Part shown: in pieces, positions 28,186 through 35,817 of the stretch
Position numbering within the stretch: position 1 is the stretch's first letter
Layout: every line of letters begins with the position of its first letter
Assembly (NCBI GenBank): GCA_910576955.1
Contig: CAJTJB010000002.1
Coordinates: forward strand, 124,001-188,000
DNA from: an uncultured Alphaproteobacteria bacterium
GTDB lineage: Bacteria > Pseudomonadota > Alphaproteobacteria > RF32 > CAG-239
Direction of reading: 5' to 3'
DNA: 64,000 nucleotides
Notes under the pieces: model-generated
The model's database searches: none
Told to the model about the DNA's origin: nothing
The model's input: only the letters and a program-made list of their open reading frames with translations
Translations under genes and position numbers: made by a program

Positions 28186-28725
28186 ATGAGAAATGTTAAG
28201 TTGAGTTTTGTGTTTGTGTTATTGATGTTTGTTATTTCTTCGGCGATGGTTGCTTATGGAGCAGAGGAAGCAGATGGCAAGATGGAGAGAGTGGAAAGAG
28301 ACTATTATCCAAACGGGCAGTTGTTTTCTGAAACTATCTATATAAATGGTAAGAATGAGAGTGTGGAAAAAGACTATTATGAAACAGGGGAATTGTTGAG
28401 TGTGGCTTATTATGTGAATGGCAAGAAAGAAGGTGTGGAAAAGATGTATCATAAAAGTGGAAGATTGTTGAGTGAAAATAATTATGTGAATGGTAAATCG
28501 GAGGGGGTGGATAAGGTATATTATGAAAGTGGAGAGTTAGAGGGGGAAATTCCTTTTGTGAATGATATGGTCAACGGAGTACATAAAAGCTATTATAAAA
28601 ACGGGCAATTGAAAAGTGAAGTGACTTATGTGAATGATAAGAGGGAGGGGATAGCTAGGGAATATTATAAAAACGGAAATTTAAAACGAGAATTTAATTA
28701 TGTTAATGACGAGCTGGTAGAGTAG
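28186..28725 (+). CDS. Exported YwqK-type MORN-repeat protein
   Basis: A 179-residue protein with a signal peptide (about 1-25, ending AYGAEEA) and six ~24-residue repeats of the form YYxxGxLxSExxYVNGKxEGVxK, the MORN_2/YwqK type. YwqK is known as an antitoxin partner in Bacillus, but many family members are exported proteins without a known role. The mature protein would be periplasmic or surface-exposed. Composition is unlike the preceding operon: C-poor, with many GTG/GGG/GAG triplets. It is bracketed by two 39-bp terminator copies, and no toxin gene is adjacent. A longer relative with 18 repeats is at 47113-48624. Confidence 0.8.
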   Translation: MRNVKLSFVFVLLMFVISSAMVAYGAEEADGKMERVERDYYPNGQLFSETIYINGKNESVEKDYYETGELLSVAYYVNGKKEGVEKMYHKSGRLLSENNYVNGKSEGVDKVYYESGELEGEIPFVNDMVNGVHKSYYKNGQLKSEVTYVNDKREGIAREYYKNGNLKREFNYVNDELVE

Positions 28726-28758
28726 ATACCTAGTATGAGGTCAGGTAGGATAAGTGAG

Positions 28759-28797
28759 GATAAAAGGCAGGGCTTCGGCTCTGCCTTTTTGTTTTGG
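28759..28797 (+). terminator. Terminator after MORN gene, copy B of a 39-bp repeat
   Basis: AAAAGGCAGGGC-TTCG-GCTCTGCCTTTTT, fully matched apart from one G-T wobble. It is 38/39 identical to 27971-28009. Confidence 0.9.
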
Positions 28798-28853
28798 TGA
28801 AAGTGTGTGATATTTGTCTTGAAATATAATTTTTTTGTGTTAAAAATATTCTC

Positions 28854-29050
28854 GGATATGCAATAGCGTATCTAGGGCGTCGAAAACCCTAAACTTTATC
28901 AGTCGTGGTGCACCCGACTTGAAAAATAGTGCCGATATCATACCTCCAAACGGGGTGGATGTCGGTGAATAAGGCTCTGCCCAAATAAGCCGAGCCGTTT
29001 TGATAAAGTACGGTTTTCGAACATCCGCCCGCCTTTTGGTGGGTTTTCTT
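28854..29050 (+). ncRNA. Structured RNA resembling phage C4 antisense RNA
   Basis: The 350 bp between the MORN gene and the outer membrane protein gene has no supported ORF but folds well. A first hairpin is GATATGC (28854-28860)/GCGTATC. The closing stem pairs TCGAAAACC (28880-28888) with GGTTTTCGA (29012-29020) and ACTTTATCA (28893-28901) with TGATAAAGT (29001-29009). Inside are three hairpins: GTCG/CGAC around GGTGCACC, CCGATATCATACC/GGGGTGGATGTCGG, and GGCTC/GAGCC. A terminator-like CCCGCC-TTTT-GGTGGG-TTTT stem follows (29028-29045). The GGGGTGGATGTCGG piece and overall layout recall C4 RNA of phages P1/P7; that identity is from memory. Confidence 0.5.
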
Positions 29051-29076
29051 TTAACTATTAAAAAGGATGTTCAAAA
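29014..29076 (+). promoter_or_regulatory. Anti-Shine-Dalgarno pairing before OMP gene
   Basis: TTTTCGAACATCC (29014-29026) is complementary to GGATGTTCAAAA (29065-29076) with one bulged C, covering part of the AAAAGGA ribosome binding site up to the A of the ATG. The same TTTTCGA also pairs with the 5' arm at 28880, so the two foldings exclude each other. Confidence 0.6.
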
Positions 29077-29627
29077 TGAAAAAATCTTTATTGCTTGCAG
29101 GTGTTGCCTGCTTACTTTCAGTACAAGCCAATGCTTCGGAAATTAAACCTTATGTCGGGTTTGATATTGGTGGCGCAAAAGCTGATTATGGATATTGGCT
29201 TGATGGTGAAGATGATACTTTTGTGGTGTCTAATTTTAACATTGGTGCGAAATTTAATAAATACTTTGGTGTCGAATTTTCTACTCAAGCTTCTTCAGAG
29301 GTAGATATAGAAGGAATGGGGGATTTGTCATATAGCAGTGTTAATGCTGATGTTATTGCTTATGCTCCAGTAAATGATAAGGTAGATTTGTTTGGTTTGG
29401 CTGGTGTTGGTTATTATACGCTTGATTTAGATATGGGAGAAAATTTGTTCCAAGACTGTGATACTCATATTCAGAATCAAGAAGTTGCATTTCGAATCGG
29501 TGGCGGTATTCAGTATAACATCAATGAAAAATGGGCAATGCGCGGTGCTGTAAGACATGCATTTATTGATAATGATTATGTTGAGTCGCTGACAGAATTT
29601 ACTTTGGGTGTACGTTATAATTTCTAA
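29076..29627 (+). CDS. Small outer membrane beta-barrel protein
   Basis: 183 residues. The ATG at 29076 has AAAAGGA 8 nt upstream; the earlier ATG at 29067 overlaps that site and is rejected. Signal peptide about 1-20 (ending ANA), then alternating amphipathic strands typical of an 8-stranded OmpA/OmpW-like or porin-family barrel (KPYVGFDIGGAKADYGY, FNIGAKFNKYFGVEF, KVDLFGLAGVGYYTLD, FRIGGGIQYNINEKWAMRGA) and a C-terminal aromatic YNF for BAM recognition. Two cysteines are near the middle of the mature protein. It lies directly after the C4-like RNA, which is likely to control it. Confidence 0.8.
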   Translation: MKKSLLLAGVACLLSVQANASEIKPYVGFDIGGAKADYGYWLDGEDDTFVVSNFNIGAKFNKYFGVEFSTQASSEVDIEGMGDLSYSSVNADVIAYAPVNDKVDLFGLAGVGYYTLDLDMGENLFQDCDTHIQNQEVAFRIGGGIQYNINEKWAMRGAVRHAFIDNDYVESLTEFTLGVRYNF

Positions 29628-29642
29628 AATGAGGACTAACTT

Positions 29643-30062
29643 ATGAGAAAAATATTGTTAATGCTAGCTGTTGGTTTATTTGCCGGGGCTTTAAGTTCGT
29701 GTGCAACAATTATGCGGGATAACAATCAGAGTATTCCGATTAACGCCAGCACGGAAAAGGTTAATATTAAGATTATGAACAAAGCCGGTATGACGGTTTT
29801 TGAGGGGCAAACACCGACTGTTGTTAATTTGAAGACATCTGCGGGCGGGTATTTTGACCCTGAAAAATATACGGTTGTGGCGTCTAAAGATGGTTTTGGA
29901 ACACAAACACAGATTATTGACTGGGAAGTCAGCGGTTGGTATATCTTGGGTAATCTTGCTTTTGGCGGTTTAATTGGCTATTTGATTGTTGATCCGTTGA
30001 CAGGCGATATGTATTATCTGGATGAAAAACCGGTTCATTTTAATATGACACCTGTTCGGTAA
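29643..30062 (+). CDS. Lipoprotein, unknown
   Basis: 139 residues, 15 nt after the OMP gene and likely cotranscribed. Lipobox LSSC at about 17-20. The mature part has a beta-rich domain (KVNIKIMNKAGMTVFEGQTPTVVNL) resembling PEGA-like surface modules, then WYILGNLAFGGLIGYLIVDPLTGDMY, a hydrophobic GxxxG stretch followed by the conserved DPLTGxMY often seen in short lipoproteins of this type. It could sit at the outer membrane with the barrel. Confidence 0.75.
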   Translation: MRKILLMLAVGLFAGALSSCATIMRDNNQSIPINASTEKVNIKIMNKAGMTVFEGQTPTVVNLKTSAGGYFDPEKYTVVASKDGFGTQTQIIDWEVSGWYILGNLAFGGLIGYLIVDPLTGDMYYLDEKPVHFNMTPVR

Positions 30063-30069
30063 TGAACGT

Positions 30070-30105
30070 TAGCCCTGCCGTATAGAATCGGCAGGGCTAT
30101 ATTTT
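30070..30105 (+). terminator. Strong terminator after lipoprotein gene
   Basis: TAGCCCTGCCG (30070-30080) pairs perfectly with CGGCAGGGCTA (30089-30099), then ATATTTTT. Confidence 0.9.
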
Positions 30106-30117
30106 TAAGGTAAAGAT

Positions 30118-30534
30118 ATGAAAAAATTTATTTGTTTTGTATTGATTGCGGTTTTATCTGCGTGTGCGAATCTGGGCGAGCCGTTTGAAAAATTAGAGAA
30201 GCCGAATTCGGATGAAGCTATTATTTATTATTATAGACCGAGCCAATTTTCAGGCGCAGGTGTATATTTTGATGTGAAAGAAAATGGCGAAACGGTTACG
30301 ACACTTTATAATGGCGGATATGATTACCATAAAACAGAAGCGGGAAATAAATATATAACAGCAAAGACAGAGTCGGAGGTAAATGTCGGGTTTATTGCGG
30401 AAGCCGGTAAAACTTATTTTGTTCGGGGAGCTGTTCATCCGGGGTTTATTATTGGGCGACCGGCATTAGAGATAGTTCCGGAAGATGTGGCTGTTTCACA
30501 GCTTAAATCGTGTAAAATTATTGAGCATGATTAA
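30118..30534 (+). CDS. DUF2846-like lipoprotein
   Basis: 138 residues with lipobox LSAC at about 13-16. The mature domain has AIIYYYRPSQFSGAGVYFDVKENGETV, LYNGGYDYHKTEAGNKYITAKTE and GKTYFVRGAVHPGFIIGRPALEIV, the pattern of DUF2846 proteins (a beta-rich periplasmic domain of unknown function). TAAGGTAAAG precedes the ATG. It is separated from the previous lipoprotein by a terminator, so it probably has its own promoter or depends on readthrough. Confidence 0.8.
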   Translation: MKKFICFVLIAVLSACANLGEPFEKLEKPNSDEAIIYYYRPSQFSGAGVYFDVKENGETVTTLYNGGYDYHKTEAGNKYITAKTESEVNVGFIAEAGKTYFVRGAVHPGFIIGRPALEIVPEDVAVSQLKSCKIIEHD

Positions 30535-30553
30535 TACAGTTTTCCTCTCGTGT

Positions 30554-30580
30554 AAAGCCCTCATTGAGGGCTTTATATTT
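30554..30580 (+). terminator. Terminator after DUF2846 gene
   Basis: AAAGCCCTC (30554-30562) pairs with GAGGGCTTT (30566-30574), loop ATT, then a T-rich tail. Confidence 0.85.
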
Positions 30581-30643
30581 TCCTTTATTTTTGGTTTTAA
30601 ATGTGATATTATAATATAACTGAATGATTAGGAGGTTTATAAT

Positions 30644-32818
30644 ATGGCGGAAGAGAGGAAAGATAATCAGATTCCCAGTTTTGCAACGTATGAAAAGGAT
30701 AAGGTTTTGCGGAAAGCAAAGACGTTGCGCGAATGGGCTTTGCGTAAAAAATCGGGTGAACTTGCAGAAACAGCGTCTAAAGAGCAGGGAACGTTAAAAA
30801 CAGTTTGGGGTGTTTTTAAAGAGGCGATGGCAACAACAGGGAAAGATTTTAAACGTCTGATAGCCTATAAAACCGGTGAGTCTGTTTTGGGTGGCTTGCA
30901 GCCGTATGTGCAGAGCTTGTTGTTTGGTTCTTTAACCGGTGTGGCTGCCGGTGGAACACAAGGTGCGGTAAAGTTTTTTGGGGCGGCGTGTGCCGAGGTT
31001 GTGCGGAAAAGAGCGGGCGATGTTTGCCGGTTTAAGGCAAAAATGGCAGAGCTCGTGCTCAACAATACGCATTCTAATGCGGTGTTGAGTTCTGTTTTTG
31101 AGAATATTTTGCATAAACCGCGACCGTATTTTAAAAATAATGCGCCGGCGTCTTTAAGCGGTGTTGCCGGTGAGATTGCTGCGGCAAAAAATACTCTGCT
31201 TAATACGTCGGTAGATTGTTTTTCTCGGGCGGTTATTTTTGGTATTAGTTCGGCGAGTTTGTTGGCGGTTGACCCCAAGTTAGCATTAGGCGTTTTAGGG
31301 GTGACGGCAGTTACAGCTGAATTTGGCGGCTATATGAACGGAGCGTTTCGAAAACTGAACAGTAAATTAAGCTCGTTTAAAAACCGAATTTCTCGCGACA
31401 ATAATGATTCAATTAAAAACACGCCGTTGGTGCAGGATACGAATCGGGTTGAAAGCGAAACGCAGGCGATGAAAAACCGGTTAGAAAAATCTTCGTCTAT
31501 CAATCAAAAAGTGACGTATGCGAAAAGCAAGGCTTATTTGAAGATGCGAACAGCAATCAGCGTGGCGATGGAGGGGCTGATTATGGCGGCAGCGTTTGCC
31601 GATGTGGCAAAAACCGGCGATATCGGGAGGTTTGCTTTAATCAGCGGAGCGGCGTGGCAAATGATGTTTTCCGGCAATATGCTTTCAGAACTTTGGACAG
31701 ATATGCAGGCGGGAACGCACAGGCTGATTGATGCGACTAAAAAATTGGTGACACCGAAAGAGTTAGACAGGGTGGTTGGTAAAGAAAAATTATCTGAAAA
31801 AGATACAAAAATAAGGGTAGAGAATGTCAGCTTTGCATATCCGATTGTTAAAGATGTGACGGATATGAGTTTGGCAGATGTGCAAAGCCGAGAGGGTGAA
31901 ATCAACCGGACAGAAACGATTTTGAATGACCTTAATGTGACGTTTGATAAAGGGGAATTAACGGCGGTTATCGGGACGTCGGGCAATGGTAAGTCAACAT
32001 TGATGAGTCTTATTCGTCACGATTATGATGCACAATCGGGAGCAATTTATATAGGAGATAGGGAAGTCCGTGATATTTCGGATGAGGAATTAAATGCGCA
32101 TATTGCTTTTGTGGACCAGAAAGTGCATTTTTTTGACGATAGCGTAGCGTATAATCTGAAATATTTTAAGCCGGATGCAACGGATGAAGAGCTTATGCAA
32201 GCGTGTCAGATGGCTTGTTTTGACACTGATGTCGGGAAGTTCAAAAATGGTTTGTCTTATCGAATTGGGCAGGACGGCTCGCAGCTTTCCGGTGGGCAGC
32301 AGCAGCGGTTAGCGCTGGCAAGAACTTTTTTGATGGATAAGCCGATTGTGATTATGGATGAGCCGACCACGGGGCTGGATCCGGAATTAAGCTTGAAAAT
32401 TATGAAATCTTTAAAAGAGCTGGCGAAAGACAAGACGGTGATTATGGTAACGCATAATCCGACAGAGATAGCTATTGCCGACCGTGCGGTGGTGGTTAAA
32501 AACGGGGAAGTGACTGCGGATGGTAAGCCGATGGATTTGGTGAAATCCGGTGATATTACCAGAAGTGTATTGAGTGTGGAAGATGTCAAAACACGGCGCC
32601 GGCAGTTTCAGGAGAGTCTTAACGGTGTTCGTCCGGAGCAGGAAATCTCGGAAATTTTGAAAGCGGAAGAGCGCGGATTGACGGACGAAGAACGGGTACG
32701 CAAAGGTAAGTTGTTGAGAGAACATCCTGAAGAGTTTGTTAAGGCGTATAAGCAGCAGATGTGTAAGAAACGCGCGAAAAACGGTTTGTCGGTAACAAAA
32801 GGGAAACAAGGTAGATAA
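30644..32818 (+). CDS. ABC transporter with unusual N-terminal domain
   Basis: 724 residues with AGGAGG upstream. The C-terminal ATPase (about 385-630) is intact: Walker A GTSGNGKST, signature LSGGQQQRLALA, Walker B IVIMDEPTTGLD and switch VTHN. The first ~380 residues occupy the place of an exporter membrane domain but are rich in Lys, Arg, Ala and Ser, with only a few moderately hydrophobic segments (for example LLFGSLTGVAAGGTQGAV, ASLLAVDPKLALGVLGVTAV, ISVAMEGLIMAAAFA). After the ATPase are ~95 charged helical residues. It may be a degenerate exporter or a non-transport ABC protein. The HD-hydrolase gene overlaps its stop (TAATG). Confidence 0.75.
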   Translation: MAEERKDNQIPSFATYEKDKVLRKAKTLREWALRKKSGELAETASKEQGTLKTVWGVFKEAMATTGKDFKRLIAYKTGESVLGGLQPYVQSLLFGSLTGVAAGGTQGAVKFFGAACAEVVRKRAGDVCRFKAKMAELVLNNTHSNAVLSSVFENILHKPRPYFKNNAPASLSGVAGEIAAAKNTLLNTSVDCFSRAVIFGISSASLLAVDPKLALGVLGVTAVTAEFGGYMNGAFRKLNSKLSSFKNRISRDNNDSIKNTPLVQDTNRVESETQAMKNRLEKSSSINQKVTYAKSKAYLKMRTAISVAMEGLIMAAAFADVAKTGDIGRFALISGAAWQMMFSGNMLSELWTDMQAGTHRLIDATKKLVTPKELDRVVGKEKLSEKDTKIRVENVSFAYPIVKDVTDMSLADVQSREGEINRTETILNDLNVTFDKGELTAVIGTSGNGKSTLMSLIRHDYDAQSGAIYIGDREVRDISDEELNAHIAFVDQKVHFFDDSVAYNLKYFKPDATDEELMQACQMACFDTDVGKFKNGLSYRIGQDGSQLSGGQQQRLALARTFLMDKPIVIMDEPTTGLDPELSLKIMKSLKELAKDKTVIMVTHNPTEIAIADRAVVVKNGEVTADGKPMDLVKSGDITRSVLSVEDVKTRRRQFQESLNGVRPEQEISEILKAEERGLTDEERVRKGKLLREHPEEFVKAYKQQMCKKRAKNGLSVTKGKQGR

Positions 32819-33489
32819 TGGACGGGATTATAGAGAAAGCGCTTGATTTTGCGCGGATGTGTCATAACGGAGATTGCTCGGGGCACGATTTTCAACATAT
32901 TGAGCGGGTGCTTAAAAATGCGGAGCGGATTTTGACTGGCGAATTGGGAGCGGATGAGCTTGTTGTTAAGTTGGCGGCGATTTTGCACGATGTGGATGAT
33001 TATAAGCTCGGCGTTAGCGGTGAGCGTGCGAATCGGTTTTTAACGGAAAATGAGGTGGCGGCAGATGTGGCTGCAAAGGTGCTTGATGTTATCGGGGCAA
33101 TTAGCTTTTCAAAGTCCGGCAGTGCGCCGCGGTTTGATACTTTGGAGCAGAAAATTGTTTCCGATGCGGATAAGCTTGACGCGATGGGGGCTATCGGCGT
33201 GTGTCGCACGGTGATGTATTCGGCGGCGACAGGGCGGACGCTGTTTAACGCAGCGGAATTTCCGGATGAGAATTTGACGCCCGAGGAATATAAGAATAAG
33301 AATCGGAGAGGCAATCACTCTATCAATCATTTTTTTGATAAGCTTTTGAAGTTAAAAGGAGCAATGCAGACTGAAACGGGACGGCGGGAGGCAGAGCGGC
33401 GGCATCGGTTTATGGTTGCTTTTTTGGAAGAGTTTTTTGAGGAGGTCAATGCGCCGCAGTGGGCGGAATATTTGAAGGAAAGGTATTGA
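32818..33489 (+). CDS. HD-domain phosphohydrolase, YedJ-like
   Basis: 223 residues whose ATG shares a base with the ABC stop, so the two proteins are made together. Metal-binding motif is conserved: H in GHDFQHIERV, HD in AAILHDVDDY and D in SDADKLDAMGAIGVCR, followed by a NHSINHFFDKLLKLKGAMQ segment as in YedJ-like proteins. HD enzymes cleave phosphoester bonds of nucleotides; the substrate is unknown. No signal peptide, so cytoplasmic. Confidence 0.85.
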   Translation: MDGIIEKALDFARMCHNGDCSGHDFQHIERVLKNAERILTGELGADELVVKLAAILHDVDDYKLGVSGERANRFLTENEVAADVAAKVLDVIGAISFSKSGSAPRFDTLEQKIVSDADKLDAMGAIGVCRTVMYSAATGRTLFNAAEFPDENLTPEEYKNKNRRGNHSINHFFDKLLKLKGAMQTETGRREAERRHRFMVAFLEEFFEEVNAPQWAEYLKERY

Positions 33490-33499
33490 TTTGATATAT

Positions 33500-33545
33500 A
33501 TTGTCCCCATCCTCCTTACCCCTTCCGCCACGGGAAGGGGAGGTT
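33500..33545. repeat. GC-rich intergenic palindrome
   Basis: CCCCTTCC and GGAAGGGG surround GCCACG near 33520-33540. The composition contrasts with the AT-rich surroundings. It resembles the palindrome at 37629-37674 in layout. Confidence 0.45.
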
Positions 33546-33593
33546 TAGAGAGCAGGATTCCGTCGGAGGTAGGACTTTGGTCATAATTTTGGG

Positions 33594-33622
33594 TTGACGG
33601 TGGGGCGAAAATGTGATATACT
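33594..33622 (+). promoter_or_regulatory. Sigma-70-like promoter of the 550-residue protein gene
   Basis: TTGACG (33594-33599) and TATACT (33617-33622) with a 17-nt spacer. Transcription would start near 33630, giving a leader of about 140 nt that holds a CATCAAG/CTTGATG hairpin at 33723-33747. Confidence 0.65.
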
Positions 33623-33770
33623 CTTAATGTTTACCAAGATTATTGTGTTTTATAGATTTGAATATCATTTTTGAGCTTTGCTTTAAGGTGGTTTTTGGGT
33701 TTTTAAGCACTGTTTTGGTGACCATCAAGGGGGTATTCTTCTTGATGAACATTTAAAACATAACTTAATT

Positions 33771-35423
33771 ATGGAGACAAAGAAGTCTTTCGGCGAGTTC
33801 GTACTGAATGTATGGGCTGCCATCATGAGAGTGTTATTTCCACGCTATTGCGTGAAGTGTTTAACCCTTAAAAATCGTCCCGATGCGTGGCGTTATCTTC
33901 TCGGTAAGGAGAAAGAGCTTAAGCTTATTGACAAGCTGGAGCTTTCTGATGCCGAGCTTGCCAAACGCGTGTGGTCGCCGCAGACCCGCGTTGCTCTGCT
34001 TGCTAAAGGAAATATGGCGTTTTTGCGCGATATTTGCAACGAGGAAGAGCTTGATGCAGTTTTGGCGCGTATTAACCGCAGCAATATCATCGCTGCTATG
34101 CGGGTGTATACACCATCGCACGCTAAAATGCTTGGGATACTCAAGCGGTTTAAAGTCGATGCGTTATGCGACTTTGCAAAAGCTGTTCCGGCGGCGTTTG
34201 AATCTTTGAAACCTTGGGAAATCCTCGGAATTGAAGAGAACACGCTTTGTCCGGCAGACAGCGAGCGTTGGTCTTTGGCATTGGCTTTAGCCGAGGTTCG
34301 TCCGACTTGGGCGCCATTGTTTATGCTTGAGCTGCGGAACATTGCTCCTCAACATTTGGGAAACGTAGGCGAGGAACTTATGCAAAAGTTCTTTGACATT
34401 GCCTTTAAGGCAAAAGCGGATATCTCGCAGTTGATGCCGTATCTGTATGTTATCTTTCCGAAACTTTATATGAAAGTTCGTGATAACTTTCGAGCATACA
34501 AGAACTTTGTGCCATATTTTTTGGTGATGTTCCCGCAGCTGGTGAAGTTTCTGGAAAAAGATGACAACAAGGTACGCTTGGCTGGCATTTGCTTTCAGCA
34601 GAAAATCAATGATAGTGATGAGGCCTATTCTTGGCTGCTTATCGGCTATCATTTGTTGGAAGACAGGAAAGTGTTTGCTTGTTTTCTGGAAAGTCTGCGG
34701 CGGGTGCATAGCAGCATTAATTACTGTATGTTTGAGGAGTTATTTGAAAGAATGCTTCGGTTTGTGCCGGATGCTTACGATCTCAAGAGCTTATATACGT
34801 TCTATGTGAAAAAGGTTGGCACCGATACAGATTATTGGCTGGATGTTCAACATAGGCTTCTTGAATTTGCTTCCGGAAAAGAAAGCAGAGTTAATCTGGG
34901 CTTTGCGTTTCCTTTTACAGGCTGGATGGAAAGCCTGGCGCAACGTGCGATTGTTATGATGGCCGAGCGTAAACAGCTTTCGGCTTATATCAATCGCCTA
35001 TCCGAGGTATCCTCAACCCTTCGCAACGCGGCGTTTAATGCGATGGAAACACAGTCGCAGATTGACACGCTTGCGACAGATGAGGTAGGGAAATTGGTAA
35101 CAACCGTACAGTTGCTGCCAAAAGCCGAAAAGGCATTTCTGTATCTCTTAACGACGCGGAATTTGTCGGCTGTGTCGCTACACGAGCTGAAACGCAACTA
35201 TATTGAGCGTGTTCAGCTTGCGGGCAGTTCATTCAGGGCATTGCTTTCTGACCTTGCTCCTCTTTCATTGGAGATTCGGGCAGAGTTGGTGGGCATATAT
35301 GCCAGGAAATGGAAACTTTCGCTTGAGGAATATCAGCTCATTATGCAGTGCAATATGTCCGTAAAAGCTCCGTTCTTGCGCGAATACGTCAAGAACCAGC
35401 GCGAGAGTGCCGGCAGAAGATAA
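33771..35423 (+). CDS. Large alpha-helical protein, unknown
   Basis: 550 residues, no signal peptide, and I do not recognise a family. It looks like an all-helical, possibly HEAT/TPR-like repeat protein (LSDAELAKRVWSPQTRVALLAKGN, ICNEEELDAVLARINRSNIIAAMRV, LMPYLYVIFPKLYMKVRDNF). The N-terminal region has two cysteines close together (YCVKCL). There is no Shine-Dalgarno: AACTTAATT directly precedes the ATG. It has its own promoter, leader hairpin and terminator, and its codon choice leans to GC-rich third positions in places. This suggests an isolated, perhaps acquired gene. Confidence 0.8.
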   Translation: METKKSFGEFVLNVWAAIMRVLFPRYCVKCLTLKNRPDAWRYLLGKEKELKLIDKLELSDAELAKRVWSPQTRVALLAKGNMAFLRDICNEEELDAVLARINRSNIIAAMRVYTPSHAKMLGILKRFKVDALCDFAKAVPAAFESLKPWEILGIEENTLCPADSERWSLALALAEVRPTWAPLFMLELRNIAPQHLGNVGEELMQKFFDIAFKAKADISQLMPYLYVIFPKLYMKVRDNFRAYKNFVPYFLVMFPQLVKFLEKDDNKVRLAGICFQQKINDSDEAYSWLLIGYHLLEDRKVFACFLESLRRVHSSINYCMFEELFERMLRFVPDAYDLKSLYTFYVKKVGTDTDYWLDVQHRLLEFASGKESRVNLGFAFPFTGWMESLAQRAIVMMAERKQLSAYINRLSEVSSTLRNAAFNAMETQSQIDTLATDEVGKLVTTVQLLPKAEKAFLYLLTTRNLSAVSLHELKRNYIERVQLAGSSFRALLSDLAPLSLEIRAELVGIYARKWKLSLEEYQLIMQCNMSVKAPFLREYVKNQRESAGRR

Positions 35424-35454
35424 TAAAACAAGCTTTGCTTCAAAAACGATGGAA

Positions 35455-35486
35455 ATGGGGTGACGTGATGTCACTCCATTTTTTTT
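35455..35486 (+). terminator. Terminator of the 550-residue protein gene
   Basis: ATGGGGTGAC pairs with GTCACTCCAT around GTGAT, followed by T8. Confidence 0.9.
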
Positions 35487-35817
35487 ATAGTGTAATTAAA
35501 TATTTGTTGCATATTTACAATTTTTTGTATATTGTTTTGTTGTTTGTTTCTTTATATTAGATTTTTTAAATGGAACGTATGATGAAACGAGATAAACTGT
35601 TTGATTTTGAAATATATGAAGAGGGGGCAATATTTGATTGTTCTTCGGTGGATTATCGGGAGAAGGCAAAATTTTTTTCCAATCCGCAATGTTTGAATAT
35701 GCCGCTTTTTACGGAGGGGAAACGCTCTTTGCATTTTGGGGCAAATCCGGAAGAGGCAGAAGCAAAATCGGAAACAGAAGAGCTTTTATTGCTGCAACTC
35801 TCATATTGGTAGAGGGG
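35487..35817. other. AT-rich region with doubtful small ORFs
   Basis: Contains a plus-strand 80-codon frame at 35570-35812 (MERMMKRDKLFDFEIYEEGA start, acidic) and an overlapping frame at 35638-35952 that runs into the convergent ABC gene. Neither has a clear ribosome binding site or a recognisable family. Either could be a small protein or decayed remnant. Confidence 0.3.

Noticed and set aside
28854..29050. 6S RNA, tmRNA or group II intron as identity of the structured region
   Set aside because: 6S lacks the multi-branch junction, no tag reading frame ending in alanines is present, and no domain V/VI-like hairpin or reverse transcriptase is nearby. The C4-like layout fits better.
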